From NCBI GenBank assembly GCA_964036195.1, contig OZ038451.1:20720318-20784317 (forward strand): 64,000 bases of DNA. Direction: 5' to 3'. This DNA comes from Sphaerolaimus hirsutus (taxonomy: Eukaryota; Nematoda; Chromadorea; Monhysterida; Sphaerolaimidae). Below are positions 46,901-59,864 of the stretch, piece after piece; the first letter of the stretch is position 1; the number at the start of each line of letters is the position of its first letter. The position numbers and the translations under genes are program-made. Under the pieces are notes generated by a model. It was not told where the DNA came from and searched no databases. It was given only the letters and a program-made list of their open reading frames with translations.

Positions 46901-49900
46901 GGATTGGGATAGGCATTTTTCCGGGATCGGGATTGGGTTCTAAGGATAGAGATTTTGGCCATTTTTCTGGCATTCACAGTTGTTCATAAAGGTCTCAAAA
47001 CACTGTTGGATGCCAGAAAAGTGGCATAAAATTGACGCTGGGGGTTTGCATACACTCTTTTGCATGCAAAAACGTCATTATTTCACTTTTTATAATTTCC
47101 ACTAATTTTTCCGGGATCGGGATCCCGGACTTGGGAGTTTCTCGGGATCGGGATCGGGATTTGAAAACTTTCGGGATCGGGATCGGGATCGGGATTGGTA
47201 TTTTTGAGATTTCGGGATCGGGATCGGGATCGGGATTGGGGTTTCGGGATCGGGATCGGGATCGGGACTGGTAAATCCCGGAATTTCACGGGATCCGGGA
47301 TCGGGATCGGGATCCCGTTTGAACCCTAGTGGCGCCTACTAATGGCGCCAGCGCCATGGCGCCATTCCGCCACTATGTAGCTCAAATTTTAGGGGGGGGC
47401 TGAGCCCCCCCCCTCGCCGGCCTCCGTAAACAAGCAGCCCCCCCCCGCTCAAAAATCCTGGATACGTCCCTGGTGAAGACACGTCCAAACGTTACAACAT
47501 ACCTAGGTACCTAATTGAGGTGAAGTGTCTTCCACATGCTTCACAAGCTCACGTCAATCAAAATGTGTTCGAGAAATATGTTGACATATTTACTTTGCAT
47601 GCTTCATGAAGCTTCACAACGCATCACACATAACATTGCAAAAATCATCAATTTTGAGAAAATATAATTAAATATAATCTCAGAAAATCTCTCAAGAAAA
47701 AATATATAATTAAATCTTTCTCAAGAAACCTGGAAAAAATATAAATAAATAAAAATGTCAGAATTTGAGAGATTTTCTGATATTTTGAAAAATCTGAGAA
47801 AATCTCTCAAAAAGAAAATATAATTAAATCTCTCTAGAAAATCGTGAAAAAATATAAATCTCAGAAAATATTTTATTTTCTGAGACTTTTTAAATACAAA
47901 TCTCCCAGAGATTGTTTCGATGCTAATCACACACCCATTTTACATTGTGTCAATTTCGTTAAAAAAGTGTCAACTTTCAACTAACGCGCTCTGGGGCAGC
48001 ACACTTGAATAGATCCAGACGTCCCGGAATTGCATTGATATTGCGTGGGGCAGTCGGAGTCACCGCTGCATCTCTGGTACCCCCCAGAGGGGGTCCTCAG
48101 GGGGTTCCCATAGGAGCATAACTCTGATTTGGGGGAATTGTGGTGGGTGGGAAGTGGAAATTTGTGTTCAACTGGATACTGTGAAGTGAAGGCTTGAATG
48201 GATACATATGTTAAGAGGCGTTTTATATTGCTGATTGCTTGAATAGATTCCTGTGGAGCTTGTTATCTTTGTGGATAGTTACATTCACGTGTTTGAGTGC
48301 ACACGCGTCCAAAAAATGTGTGTACTATTCGTGGATAAGTATTCAAACCCATTCATGCTATTGTGGTATTTTTTAAGCTATTCGACATTGCAAAGTGGCA
48401 CTGTCTTAACTTTACGTGACAGTTTCTTAAAATAACAATGGATCTATTTTATGAATCCATTGTATTGCTAAAATATAGTTGCCTGCTTGAATTTATCCCC
48501 CTCACCCATTTCAGTTAATGAAAAATACATACATAACGTATATAAAAACTATACATTCAAGCTCTTACATAATTTTACGTATTCATACACAACAAAACAA
48601 AAAACCCACCCTGCAGGCAGTAATTCTGACAATTTTGCTGCGTGTCAAAATTATTGAAATTGCCCCCAGCACCCAAATAGTCGAAACTTTCACACTGGCC
48701 ACTGGTTGGATTGTAGAACCATTTAGTGACCGATTTCATCGTGGATGACTGGAAACCGACATCCGCACCATTTGTCGGTTTGGCCCCGCTCAAATACTGC
48801 CGCCCGCCAGATTTTGAACAGATGAATGCTGAAATTTTGGGTTATGTTGTTATGTGTTAGCATTTTATTGGCGAAAAAAAGGTCCAATGTACTCTTGCAC
48901 CTGGAATACCTCCCCTCTTTCAAACATCCCCCAACAGAATAATTATTATTAGGCTAATTATTAAAGGGTGGAATTATTAAATATTTACAAAAAAAACTTT
49001 AAAGCATGTGTCAACCAACTCATTTCACGAAATGTGCTTTATTAGCAAAATAACATGGCATGGCGTTTTTGTTCAAATTGGGCGCAACAGATTGATCACA
49101 ATGTGGGGGATTATTCAAGAGGGGACTTATTTTTCCTCACTCGTCTTACGGGGAAGAATTATTCCACAGCGAGAATTTTTCAAGCAAATTGGATACCCCA
49201 AGTACTCACAAGTTTCCGGGCAGCAATACAAATATGATCCAATCCTATCACATCTAAAATTGCTCTGACACGAACTGCTCGTGGCCGAGCAAGCCAAAGC
49301 TGAACTGCCCACTTTGTTTAAATCGCTACCGTATTGAGGCCGGCCCCTGGCGCACGCTGAGAAATTGAGAGGGGGGCATTTTTGGGAAGAGTGTGGAATT
49401 TTGTGATGATTTCTGGGGGGGTGTTTTTTTGTGGGGGTGTGATTGATGCTTCTTTATATATTTTTGTTTGGGGGAAATGCTAAATTTGAGTTTGAGATTT
49501 GAGGGTAGTAAAAGTGGCGAATCCTTGTTTTTTACTGGCAGAGATTATTTTAGTGTCATGCTAATCGAAAATTTCTCAGCTACAATTTAGATTAAGTTAC
49601 GATTTCCAAAATTCCAGTATCAAACATGAAACTGTGATTTACCTAAACTGAAATTTGCACTTGACAAAATTTGACAACAAAAAATCCAAAAACTTTAACA
49701 TACAAGTCTGGCAATAGCTCTGGCAATGTTCATAGCTGCCGAAATTGTTCGCATTCGTATTATCCACAGTGGCCACAGCCAAATAATACGTGAACTGCAG
49801 GCAAACTCCAGCCACGCTGTTGTAATAATATCTCTGTGTGGGTTCACTCGTTCCTCCAGTTGCCATGGGTTGGCTACATGCCAAGGCTGGGAAATGGGGG

Positions 49901-52900
49901 GGATTTAATGCTGTATATCTTCGAATTTGCTGAATGGGCCTGATTCAATTGTAACAAATATGCGCTGATGTTGGATTAAATCTGGCTCCTGGGGCTTATA
50001 CTTTCATGAGCAAAATTTTGAGGGGCTTCAATCAAATTTTCACCGAAATCTATGATCAAGTAGTTGCCAAACTCCTTGAGACCTTGAGCCTAAAACCTTG
50101 TAAGGAACGTAAACTGGTGGAAAATATAAATGAGAAAATCACTTAATTGTATTTTACAAATCCCACATGCAACCTGTTAGGCTCTCATCTTGTGTGAGGG
50201 TGCCCCCAAGTATTTACTATATATACCCTAGGGGGCACCCCCCTCAGACCACCCTTGCTGCAGAAAAAAAATTTTTTCCACATTTTTTCTGGAAAATATA
50301 AATGAGAATTCATACAAATTTTTGTTCCTGAAGAAATTTATATTTTTAATATCTTTTTTTCTGGACATTTGAGACCAAAAAGTTTTTTTAACATTGGTAG
50401 ATTGTAAGTATGTTCAACTTTTCTACCCCCTCAGAACCCCCAGAAGCCCCACACAATGATGGCGTTGTTGATCAAATCCAAAAAATATTTTTGAGAAAAA
50501 CATAGGTTTGAAAAGGTGGACAATCCACTGTCCCAAGCTATTCATGGAGCACATGGGGGCCAGAGTTGGCTCGCTCAGTGTCAGGGGCAACATATGGCTG
50601 CTCCTGGGCCCCGTTTTTGCACTTATGTATTTTTTATAGCAAATGATGAAAACAGCCCTGTGTAAAGAGGGCACTCGCGTGACAGCGTGTCCAGCACCTG
50701 CAGTGTCGTGATGCAAATTACAAAATACTTGTGCCCATTCAATGTGGGCACTAATTATCTGATAAAAACCTGTAGGGGCCAATGGGCAATGTGCCCTGTA
50801 TCTAGTGTGAGTGGGCCACACAAATAAAGAGGTCATGTCCAGAAAATGAAAAATCACAGTTTTTTAATCACAACCACAATTTAGGTAATCACAAAGTTTA
50901 AAATCATTGTTGACATGGCTCCGTGGCACATGTCTGTATATCTGGGGTGATTTTTGTGTGGGGGAGTGAGCAGGGGGTCAAAATATACCCCCTAATTACC
51001 AGGGGGTCAAAAGATGGCTTTGGGCAAGCCACAAGGACTTTTAAATTTTTGAAAAAGCACCAACAGAAGTGTATTCATCACTTGTGTTGTAACCACACCA
51101 AAAAATGGCTGCACACTTCACCACAACTATATTTTGTGTGGTTTTTTGAAAATTCTCATTTATATTTTCCAGGAAAAAATTGGCAAAAAATCTTCATAAA
51201 TCTGTAGCAGCAGAACAGGGGGGTGCCATGGGGTGCCACTTGGCATATATGTAGGCAAATGTTGTGGGCACCCCCACAACAAATGGCAGCCATATTGGGC
51301 AGCACGTTTTCCTGTGAGATTGTTATGAAAAATGAGGTACCTGATTTCTCATTTAAATGTGCCACCAGTTTACAAATAAATACAGTATTTCCTCGAAATA
51401 CCCCCCCTCGAAATACCCCCCCCCTCAAAATGGACACTATGAACTTATAAACCCCCCCCCCTCGAAATACCCCCGCCCTAAATATTGTGTATAGGGGACG
51501 TAAATGACAAAAGCTACAGTTTGATCCGGGAAACGCAGAATACACGTTAAAAACTATGACTGTGTTATGTAAGAACAGGGTTTATAACGTCTAGGTACTT
51601 ATATAAGTCTATAGAGTCTTATAGATGGCCGTTTTTGTTGCAGTTTTCAACGTCTGTGCACGTTACAAACAACAATTTAGTACTGGGATTTCAAAAAATT
51701 TCTGGCGAAATAATAAACCCCCGCCCTCAAATTACCCCCTTCGAAATACCCCCCTCAAAATTCACACTCTGAAAAAATGAACCCCCTGGGGGTATTTCGA
51801 GGAAATAAGGTAGTGATGAAATTGCACCATGAGATGACGCCAAACGGAGCTAACGCCATTAGCGCTTGCCGCTATTTTCTCTGCCGCCTTTTGGCGCCCG
51901 GCACCACTTTTCTGGCTACTCGAGAAAAACCAATGTTAACTTAAACGCACCTCTACTAGGGCAACAAATCCCCGTACTTTCGCTGGGCTCCCCACTTTTA
52001 GTACCTCTAATGCAGTCGTAAATTTCTCCCGCTTTATTACACTGGCCGGAAATAGCCAATTGATTGTTGGAATTGAAAGTTGTCGGTGTGCAGGTGGAAG
52101 TTTTCGTGCCGCCGGACTGAATTTTTTTGTGTCATCGTCAATTTTTTGTTAATTTCAAGTTGTGATTGATTATCACAGTCAAATTCATGGGCGAAAGTCG
52201 CTGCGTGATCTATCGCAGTGATCTATCACTACAAATCAATCGCAGTGAACCTAGCCTTCACCTCACTTCACACAGCTTCACTGTTAAGTGAACTGCGTTT
52301 CACTGACATCACTTCCACATACCTGACAAACACTGAATTGTTTACGAAAGGTCTCCGTGAAGCGTGTGGTAGCGGCCGAGTGGCTGGTGAAGCGGCGTGA
52401 AGCGCCCATGTGGCATAGTGCCAAAGCCAAAACACTTCACGGCAAATCACATACCGTATTTCCCCGAATTACCCCCAGGGGGTTTATTTTTTCAGAGTGA
52501 AAATTTTGAGAGAAAAACGTGAAAAATGCAACAATAATCACCATTTATAAGTTTTTACAGCCTTATATAAGGATGTAGATGGTATAAACGATGTTCTAAC
52601 GTAACACAGTAAGTGTTTTGAACGTCTGTTATGCATTTCCCGAACCACAAATTCATAGTGCCCATTTTGAGGGGGGTATTTCGAGGAAATACGGTAACCA
52701 TTTTCTCCATGATTTTTTGTCTTTGGAAGGTGGGGTAGCTTACAAAAGTATTTGGACAAACCTCATATAACAATGTATACTGTCCCACATTGGCTTGATA
52801 AGTGTTTGAGGCCGGTTGGAAAAATGGCAGCGGGCAGGAAGTCACGTCACCAGCTGCCCTGACGCATACTGTGCCATCTCTGGGGGGGGGGGTTTATCAA

Positions 52901-55900
52901 TTAGGAATGAAGTTCGATTGAATTGTCTAATTAAATCTGGCACCTGGTCCTTTCATCCCTGAAACCGTCTGGACACTTGCAAATGCCACTTTCACAGCTG
53001 GCACCGGGCCAAACTGATGAGCATTGTCGAATGTGGGAACAGCCGCTGCCGCCCGGCTGGATTTCTGGGGAATTTCAGATTTTCAAATTAAAATGTGCCA
53101 GCATTGGCAACCTGTTGTTTTCAAGGCATTTTGTACAGCTAGCGATGGAAAAGTGCCAAAAAAATCCACGCTAAACGCCGAGGGCGCCATGGCGTTCATC
53201 AAAAATGGCGAAAAACAGCCGCTGTAGGTGATACACATAAAAGACCCTTTCCATTTAAATACCCTAAAATAATTTGCATAGGTATTCGTAAGTGATGGAA
53301 GAAAAGTGTGAATGGTTAGATAGCCTTATTTAGTGTTTAGACAGATCCTTTTACTAAAAAAAGTGTTTACACACATTAGTTTGCAACTGAGACTTCGAAA
53401 ACTTATAAATCAGCGTTCAACACTTTTGAGTTTACTGGAATGCATTATCTTTAATCTCCGTCAACTGTAATCGACAGCCATCTCATTCCGGTAAACTGGA
53501 AGCTGATTTATGAGTTTTCGAAATCTTATTTGAAAACTAGAGTGCACACGACCAAACCAAACCCACTCTCATAACAATCGCTTCCCACATTCACATAGCT
53601 GCTACTACACGCGCAAGTTCCCGAACTGCAATACAAACTGATGCAGTCTATATTCTGAGTACACGGATCGCCCACCCGCCCACTTCCAGTGGTGAAGGAC
53701 TGTCTGTGCCGGAAAAGTGTCACGTCTGTGCACGCGCTTCCGGAGAAGTACTGGTTCGGTGAGCAGCCGTGAAGCGTGAAGCGTCTGTGAAGGGGGGTGA
53801 GGGGTGGTTGAAAGGTGGCGCCTTTTCAAGGTCTCAATGGAATGGAACTACCCAGCTAAACGGCGGAATAAAAACGGATTACCTATTCAAAGTGTGTTCC
53901 CGGATATTTTTGTGATCTTATCCATCACATGGTTTTTGGTGTTAAATATGGCAACTGAATAAATAAATATGGCAAATAAATGGCAACTCAATGTCAACTA
54001 AATAACTAGTCTGTGTGGGCCTCTGTTGATATTCATGTGTTGTAACCTTGAACCCGTATAATTTCTGTTTCAAGCTATTTGTGTATCATTTTTACGCTTT
54101 AGCTTAATTACGTTATTTTCTGATACTGTAATTACAATACTATATCGTATTGGAAACTGTTACTGTACGTTAACTCTTTTTGTGGGCCGCACTTTTATCT
54201 GTGTGGTTTCATTTACCTTTATATTGACACAAAAATATAATTGTTAGTGTGAATTTGCGATCATTTTTATTCTCGACTTTTTTAAGTCCAAAAAATTGTT
54301 TAAGTAGTTTGATAAACAATTCTAATAGTCTTAAAAAGTTTCTGGGGTTATTTTCGAAATATGTTATCCGAGAGATGCGTTTTTTTAATTTGCAATTTTT
54401 CACGAAATCACAGCCTGAGTGATACGCCTAAAAATCGTAAATGTAAATATGATGCCCACCTAAAAATTCACAAAAAATCTAATATTTTATAAAAGGCCGT
54501 TAATTACCCTGTAAATAGAGCATTCCACTTTCCTATTTTGAATTCACGTTTTAGCAATATTCAATGCATTAGATGGGAAGCAGAGTTGTTAAAAGGTACG
54601 TACGTTTACTCGAAAAATACGCGTACGCGAGTACGCGGTAAATACATTTACATATACTTTTCAAAAAAATACCGTACGCACTTGTACGCGTACACTTTCA
54701 AAGCGTACGCGTACGGAAAATGTATTTATGAAAATTCAATGTGGGACATATTTACAAAGTAACTACACTACTATGTATTTACAGAAGTGGTTTCATTGAA
54801 TATTTTAGATATGCGGGGGTAGTGCCTTTAAAAATTTCAAAATTCGCAACCAAATCGAAATGGTTGTGGAGACAATGGATGTGGTAAACGAGTCGGGAGA
54901 GCGATGATTTTTATCTCCTAGAAAAAAGAGACCTTGAAAACTATATAATCTGTCGTTTGCTTATAGAAAAGCATACGTTGTGCTGTACACGTATGAAAAA
55001 GTGCCCACTTTTACACATTCTATGAAGAAAAGTGGTCGTTTCTACGTTCACAAAAAAGTACCCAATTTTACGCGTACGTACGAGTAAAAAAAAAGTATTT
55101 TACGTTTTATATACTTTGTGGTGAGTAAAAAAAAAATACTTTACGTTTACATATACTTTTAAAAAAGTTCAGTATTTCTAACAACTCTGATGGGAAGTTA
55201 TTCAAGGGGGGTTATTCAAGATTCTTCACCCAGTAAAACAGAAATAAAAACTCACCCAGTATACTTATCACATAATAAATAGCTATTCTCATCAGCAATG
55301 ACCAACTGCAAACTTTTCTCACATAAAAGCACAGATTTTGCCTGATTTTTCTGCTTGTCAAAAAAGCAGGGCCCATTTTCAGTGTACTCAATTTTGCACG
55401 CGGCACAATAATCGCCCACCGTGCACTGTTTCTGATGTTGGCTCTGTGCCAAATTTATGTCATCTTGAGTACTTTGGTAATTGAGCCATGAATTGTCGCT
55501 GGTTGGTGAAGCGGGGTGAGGTACTGCGAATGAATGAGTGATTTGGGGAACTTTACAAAAAGTGAACATATAGGGCCGACACACACTAGTTTACCAACAT
55601 GAAATGCTCGACCATTTTGTTAAACTGTTTTGACAAAGCAGTATGAAACACCAAATAAATCTGTACAGTGTTTCGTACTGTTTTGTCAAAACAGTTTACC
55701 AAAATGGTCGACATTTCATGTTGGTAAACTAATGTGTGTATTGGCATAACTCAGTTACTCGGCTGACAGGGGGAGGTGTATTCGGGGCTTATTCGAGGAT
55801 GTACAACAATGATATCAACCTTCTTAAGACCTACCTATAATGTGTTAAATGTTTTTAAAAACACTCACCAAGCTTATGACCAGTAACACTGTCATCCAAA

Positions 55901-55953
55901 ATGATGCAAATCCAAATTGCACATGCAAAAACCTTCTTCCACGCAATTTTCAT
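37910..55953 (-). CDS. Secreted multi-domain Kunitz / lustrin-type cysteine-rich / EB-module protein
   Basis: A long extracellular protein of about 1,630 aa; such proteins are mostly cuticle, matrix or protease-inhibitor related, but the function here is unknown. Exons in transcript order: 55953-55869 (signal peptide MKIAWKKVFACAIWICIILD), 55523-55256, 53784-53567, 53064-52944, 52879-52762, 52116-51951, 49886-49704, 49356-49210, 48828-48610, 48123-47986, 45525-45205, 44814-44494, 44172-43996, 43610-43302, 42952-42797, 42417-42250, 42001-41807, 41743-41588, 41115-40945, 40428-40219, 39982-39677, 39363-39166 (end uncertain), 38752-38501, 38190-37910. Exons 3, 4 and 20 encode EB modules. Kunitz domains are in exons 7 and 9 (each lacking two cysteines) and 11, 12 and 13 (six cysteines). 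Lustrin-type C...CP.GY.C...CC modules fill most others; exon 21 starts with a Thr-rich linker. No membrane span is visible. Exons 7-24 all begin in phase 1, and 7-23 all end in phase 1. Confidence 0.88.
38911..39056 (-). mobile_element. CTGTAAAATG-family MITE between exons 22 and 23 of the Kunitz gene
   Basis: On the minus strand it runs from about GTGCCACTCACAAACCCTG to GGGTATGAGAGTTGCAC, with mirrored AAATGTCA blocks. It is flanked by TGCTGGAA on one side and CACCTGGAAA on the other. The flanking frames (ending QCHKCW, resuming KNKKFHI) would be in phase after loss of one CTGG copy, but a stop follows soon after. Whether it is part of an ordinary intron or an intron itself is unclear. Confidence 0.6.
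44912..45009. mobile_element. Short MITE with TACCGTATT...TTCGAGGAAATACG termini
   Basis: About 98 bp: TACCGTATTTTCTCGAAATA at the left, mirrored by TACTTCGAGGAAATACG at the right. Same family as 6989-7378. It lies in the intron between Kunitz exons 11 and 12. Confidence 0.75.
45603..45767 (+). mobile_element. CTGTAAAATG-family MITE (antisense to the Kunitz gene)
   Basis: Left end GGTGCCACTCAAAGATCCTG, right end CAGGGTCTGAAAGTGCTCCC, flanked by CT before and TG after, as in copies A-C. Internal TGTCAAATGTCATGCAAAGTG is mirrored. It is in an intron with canonical splice sites. Confidence 0.75.
45932..46545. mobile_element. hAT-like GGGATC-rich element (copy 2)
   Basis: 614 bp, TAGGGTTCAAACGGGAT to ATCCCGTTTGAACCCTA, with perfect target duplication CACCAGAC (45924-45931 and 46546-46553). 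Nearly identical to copy 3, differing mainly in the number of GATCGG units. Confidence 0.95.
46708..47328. mobile_element. hAT-like GGGATC-rich element (copy 3)
   Basis: 621 bp with the same termini and a perfect target duplication GTGGCGCC (46700-46707 and 47329-47336) that comes from the GCGCC palindrome of the host element at 45788. The order of insertion events can be read directly. Confidence 0.95.
51381..51812. mobile_element. MITE with TCGAAATACCCCC termini
   Basis: TACAGTATTTCCTCGAAATA at the left is mirrored by TATTTCGAGGAAATAAGGTA at the right. Body contains TCGAAATACCCCC runs, TTTATAACGTCTAGG and GCGAAATAATAAACCCCC. Family of 6989-7378. Confidence 0.82.
52452..52696. mobile_element. 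MITE with TACCGTATTTCCCCGAATTACCC termini
   Basis: TACCGTATTTCCCCGAATTA at the left is mirrored by TATTTCGAGGAAATACGGTA at the right. It sits close to the donor of the Kunitz-gene exon ending at 52762. Confidence 0.8.
54581..55189. mobile_element. hAT-like element with CAGAGTTGTT termini
   Basis: 609 bp from CAGAGTTGTTAAAAGGTACG to TTTCTAACAACTCTG with perfect target duplication ATGGGAAG (54573-54580 and 55190-55197). Rich in GTACGCGTACG motifs. A truncated relative begins at 86, and a related shorter element lies at about 15530-15862. Confidence 0.92.
55571..55745. mobile_element. Near-perfect palindromic MITE, 175 bp
   Basis: ACACACTAGTTTACCAACAT at the left matches the inverted ATGTTGGTAAACTAATGTGT at the right, and the arms pair almost to the centre through GTCGACCATTTTG and GTTTTGACAAA blocks. 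In the first long intron of the Kunitz gene. Confidence 0.85.
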
Positions 55954-57921
55954 CCTTTCTTCAAAGTACAAAAGCACAAATTTGGTGCATTTAAGTTTTT
56001 ATTAGAGTGCACAGCGGACCGGAATCAGCATAAATAGTGTGTAAACAAATATTTGATTGAGATTCATTCAATTGGCCTATATTTGAGTTTGATGAAAGCA
56101 TTGTGCTGGTGCGATTTCGATCGATGTAAACGCGCTGTTTACTAGTGCTAATAGCGTTGGGAAAATGCCTATTTTTGGCGTGGAAATAAATAAGCGAAAT
56201 AAATGTCTCAAGAATGAGATGAATTTTGATCTGTGTGTATGGGGAACAATCCCGCACCCTATTTAGTGTCATCTAAAGTAAAAGACAAATTGGTCAGGTG
56301 ACATGTAAAATGATAAGTGTTCAGTGAAATTTTCTGTTTTATTTTACCAAGAATTTTACATTTTACACATTCCGATTTTTTGTGAAAGTTGTTTAAATGC
56401 TAACCTGCTTAATAAGCATAACATGTTGTATTTATTCACTGCAATATAATACTCCAATGGCGCCATTGTGGTGCCAATGTTCCGAACAATCCAATAGTGA
56501 GTGAGTCAACAAAAAGTCAACTCTGATGTAATGACGGAAAAAACTATTTTGAAGAAGAATTTTAAGTGATTTTTAAGTGGGTTTTTATTAACAATTTACA
56601 TTAAATATAAAGCTTTGATAAAGTAGCTCATAGAATATGCTGACTTTTTGCAACATAAATATATAGTTGTTGAACCCTTTTTTTGAATTGATATTTCTTT
56701 ATGCCTTGTTCAATATACATTTTCAATTTCAAATGTGTTTAGCTCTAGTTTTGAAGACACAGATAGGTTATCGTTTTTGATTGACTTGCATTTCATTTCA
56801 CGGCATGCATCTCATGAACATGATCTCATCGTTTTGTTTTTCTGAACAAATATTTTGAACTCCAATATTTCCAAAAAAATATTTTTTTGAAAAATAACAA
56901 CAAATACTATGTTTCTAAAAATCTACCATAAAACAAGAAAACCCAAGACGTAACAAAAAATTGTTAAAAAAATATTCCACTTTTATTTGCCATCGCTACC
57001 CAAGCCAGCAGACGCGGAAGGAGCTAGCTAATGCATATTGGCTTCACCAGGAATGTTGCCTAATCGGATTTATGACGCCAGCGTGAATTCGATCGACTGC
57101 ACTTCGATTTCAATCGTTTTGTTTGCCGAATGCAACTTTACGAATGAAGTGACAGGGGGGTGGCCAACGCGTTTCATTGGCGCACCGCACACTGATTTTG
57201 GACGTTCAGCGTTCGAACGTTTGAAATCCGCTGAATTGGAACTCGCTATCCGCGGTTCGGACGCTTTCAGTTCAGCGGTTTAATGGCCGCCATATTGATT
57301 TTTCAAAACGTTCGGACGAATTCGGACAGATTTAGGTGCATTTTTGACCAGTTTTCGTCATTCGCTGAACTCGACATTTCAGCGTTTTTCAAAATGGAAG
57401 TGTCCGAACACTTTCATCTGGCGGTTCAGCGTCGCAGTTCCGCGTTGAGGTTCAGCGCATGAGTCGAGTTCAGCGGCCGTGCTACTCTTGTGAAATGATA
57501 TGTATCTCATTCACGATGTGAGATACATTCATAAAATTTGAATGTGTATTTGACTGGTATTTAAGCTTGAAAAAAGAAGAGAGACAAGTTTTTCCAAAAA
57601 TCATTTATTTTTGAGTTTCTGCAAATTTTCTCAAATGCATGAATTTGCAGTTCCGCGTCTAACTTTCAACAACCGGAATCATCAACAACCTGTTAAAAAA
57701 AAACGTCCGAACAGTTTGAATTAAGCAACAAGAGTAAGTAGGGTATAAATGGGATTGGGATTACTGTTCAAATGGGATTGAGATTGGGGGATTAATATTA
57801 GGGACCAGTGGGTTGTGTTTTTTCTGGGTGGAGATTCAGACAGGTAATTTCGAAATTCCCTGTATGATAAGTTGGCAAAATGCTAAAAAATCGACATCAC
57901 TGTAAATAAAAAAGGTGTTTA

Positions 57922-57952
<31 letters not shown>

Positions 57953-59864
57953 GATGAGATAGGGCATATGGGAAACAAACTATGTTTTTTTCAACGCCAT
58001 GTTTTTTTAACGTTTTTTTTCAAAGCTCACAGATATGGCCTTGCGTCAATATATAGGCACTGCACTATTCCGCATGTAAACCCATCCCGCAAGTTGACCC
58101 GGAACACATTTTATTATACTCGACATGCTGAAAATAAACAATAAAACACATGACTTAATGATTTTGAAGATGAAAATCTATAAGAAGCATGAACATTAGC
58201 GATTTTGGGTGAAAATTAGGGTAAAATTTCTCAAAAGCGCCCCAGATAGGTAGATAGCTAGGCAAATCGCGGGGGGGGGGGGGGTGTTCAGGGGAAAGTT
58301 CCCAAAAAAATTGTGCCAGGGGTAGATAGATAGCTGGACGGTCTGGGGTGGGGTCACCCGCCCCCCTCTCTTACCCCTGTGGGTATAATGTGTCTATAAT
58401 GGGTATACATGCGGATGGGTTTACATGTGGAATTGACCCAATATAAACACCTTCCCGGTCACGTCCGGCAGCCATTTTTTGATTTTACTTCTTATATCCT
58501 ATCCCCAGTTCCAGGACGCCCCAGAGGCTGAAACTTGGGGAAGATATTGGCACAACCCCCCTCTACTTCGCATGAATTGGGGGGGTCGCGGCAACCCCCC
58601 TCAGGGTGGGTCGCCTTACGTGCAAATTTTTGAAGTCACGAGCTCACTTGAAGTCACGAACATTTGACTATAAGGGGATCTATGAAAATGTTGACAAAAA
58701 ATGGACATTTTTGACACAAATCACCACTTATAAAGCTATCCCATGGCTCCACAGCCAATATATGGTCATATATAACATCACAAGGGTATTGTCACTTGTC
58801 TGATATCCCTATATATGTTGACCCAGGGCCATATCTGGGAGCTTTTAAAAAACGTTTTTTTTTATTAAAAAAACGTTTAAAATCGAAAAAAACGTTGTTG
58901 TTTTCAAACATGGAGTTAAAAAAAACGTTTTTTTTTCAACCCTAATCGGGACTGGGAAATATGGCATCTACGATTTTTTCGGGATCGGGATTGGGATTTT
59001 GAAAATCTCGGGATCGGGATTGGGGCATTTTTTCGGGATCGGGATTGGGATTTTGAAAATCTGAGGATCGGGATGGGATTGCCTTCTTCAAAAAAAATCT
59101 TTATAAATTCTTTTAAATAAAAAATGTCCGTAGATTTTTGGAATGCTAATTCTGATCCGAAAAGTAGAAGAAAAAACAATCCCGATCCCGTTGGGTCAAT
59201 CCTGTTTGAAACCCAGCCATTTGTTTATACAATATGTATCTAACTACACTTGAAAGCTAACAAACCTTCAATGAAAGGAGCTATATGAGCTATACGAGTT
59301 GTAACGATGGCAAACTCTCCAGAAAAAAGTATTAAAATTTTTAAGTATTTTTCTGAAATGACTTTTTGAATTTTGGAAATTTTCCCCAAAACAATTTTCG
59401 AATTTTCAAATTTAGTTTTCTAATTTTCAAATTTTTGTGGTAGTTTTCGAATTTTTTGGTAGTTTTCGATTTTTTTGGGTAGTTTTCAAATTAAAAAAAA
59501 ATAGTTTTCGAATTTTTTGAAAAATTTTTTATTCAAAACTTAATTGAACTCGGAACTCAACGTTTTACGTCTCTATTGCAACTCAGACGCATCGCAAGTC
59601 AATTGTCAATTGATTTGGAACGTTGAACTTAAGAATACATATCAATGCCTCATATTACCTAAAAAAATTCGAAAAGTCTTTTCGAATCTTTTGAAAAAAA
59701 TCGATTTTTATGTATTTTTTTCACCGCGTGCTCAAAAATTAGAAAAGTCAAAAAAATTTGAAAACGTTTTTGAATTTTCGAATTTTTTTTTTTTGCCATC
59801 GTTAACGAGTTGGCATAAAAATATATTAAGAATGTTTTTCCATTGTCATTCTGAATTTTATGTC

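Larger units (their letters stand above)
45788..47472. mobile_element. hAT-like element with two younger elements nested in or beside its core
   Basis: Termini CAGGGCCGTATCCAGG and CCTGGATACGTCCCTG with a perfect 8-bp target duplication GTGAAGAC (45780-45787 and 47473-47480). It is the same family as 35224-35660 but was hit twice by the GGGATC-rich element (45932-46545, 46708-47328), the second time within its GCGCC palindrome. Confidence 0.93.

Noticed and set aside
50423..51545. Frames of 94-144 residues in a Kunitz-gene intron
   Set aside because: The region is an inverted-repeat element (arms with GAAAATATAAATGAGAATT near 50283 and its inverse near 51146). No domain, no splice support.
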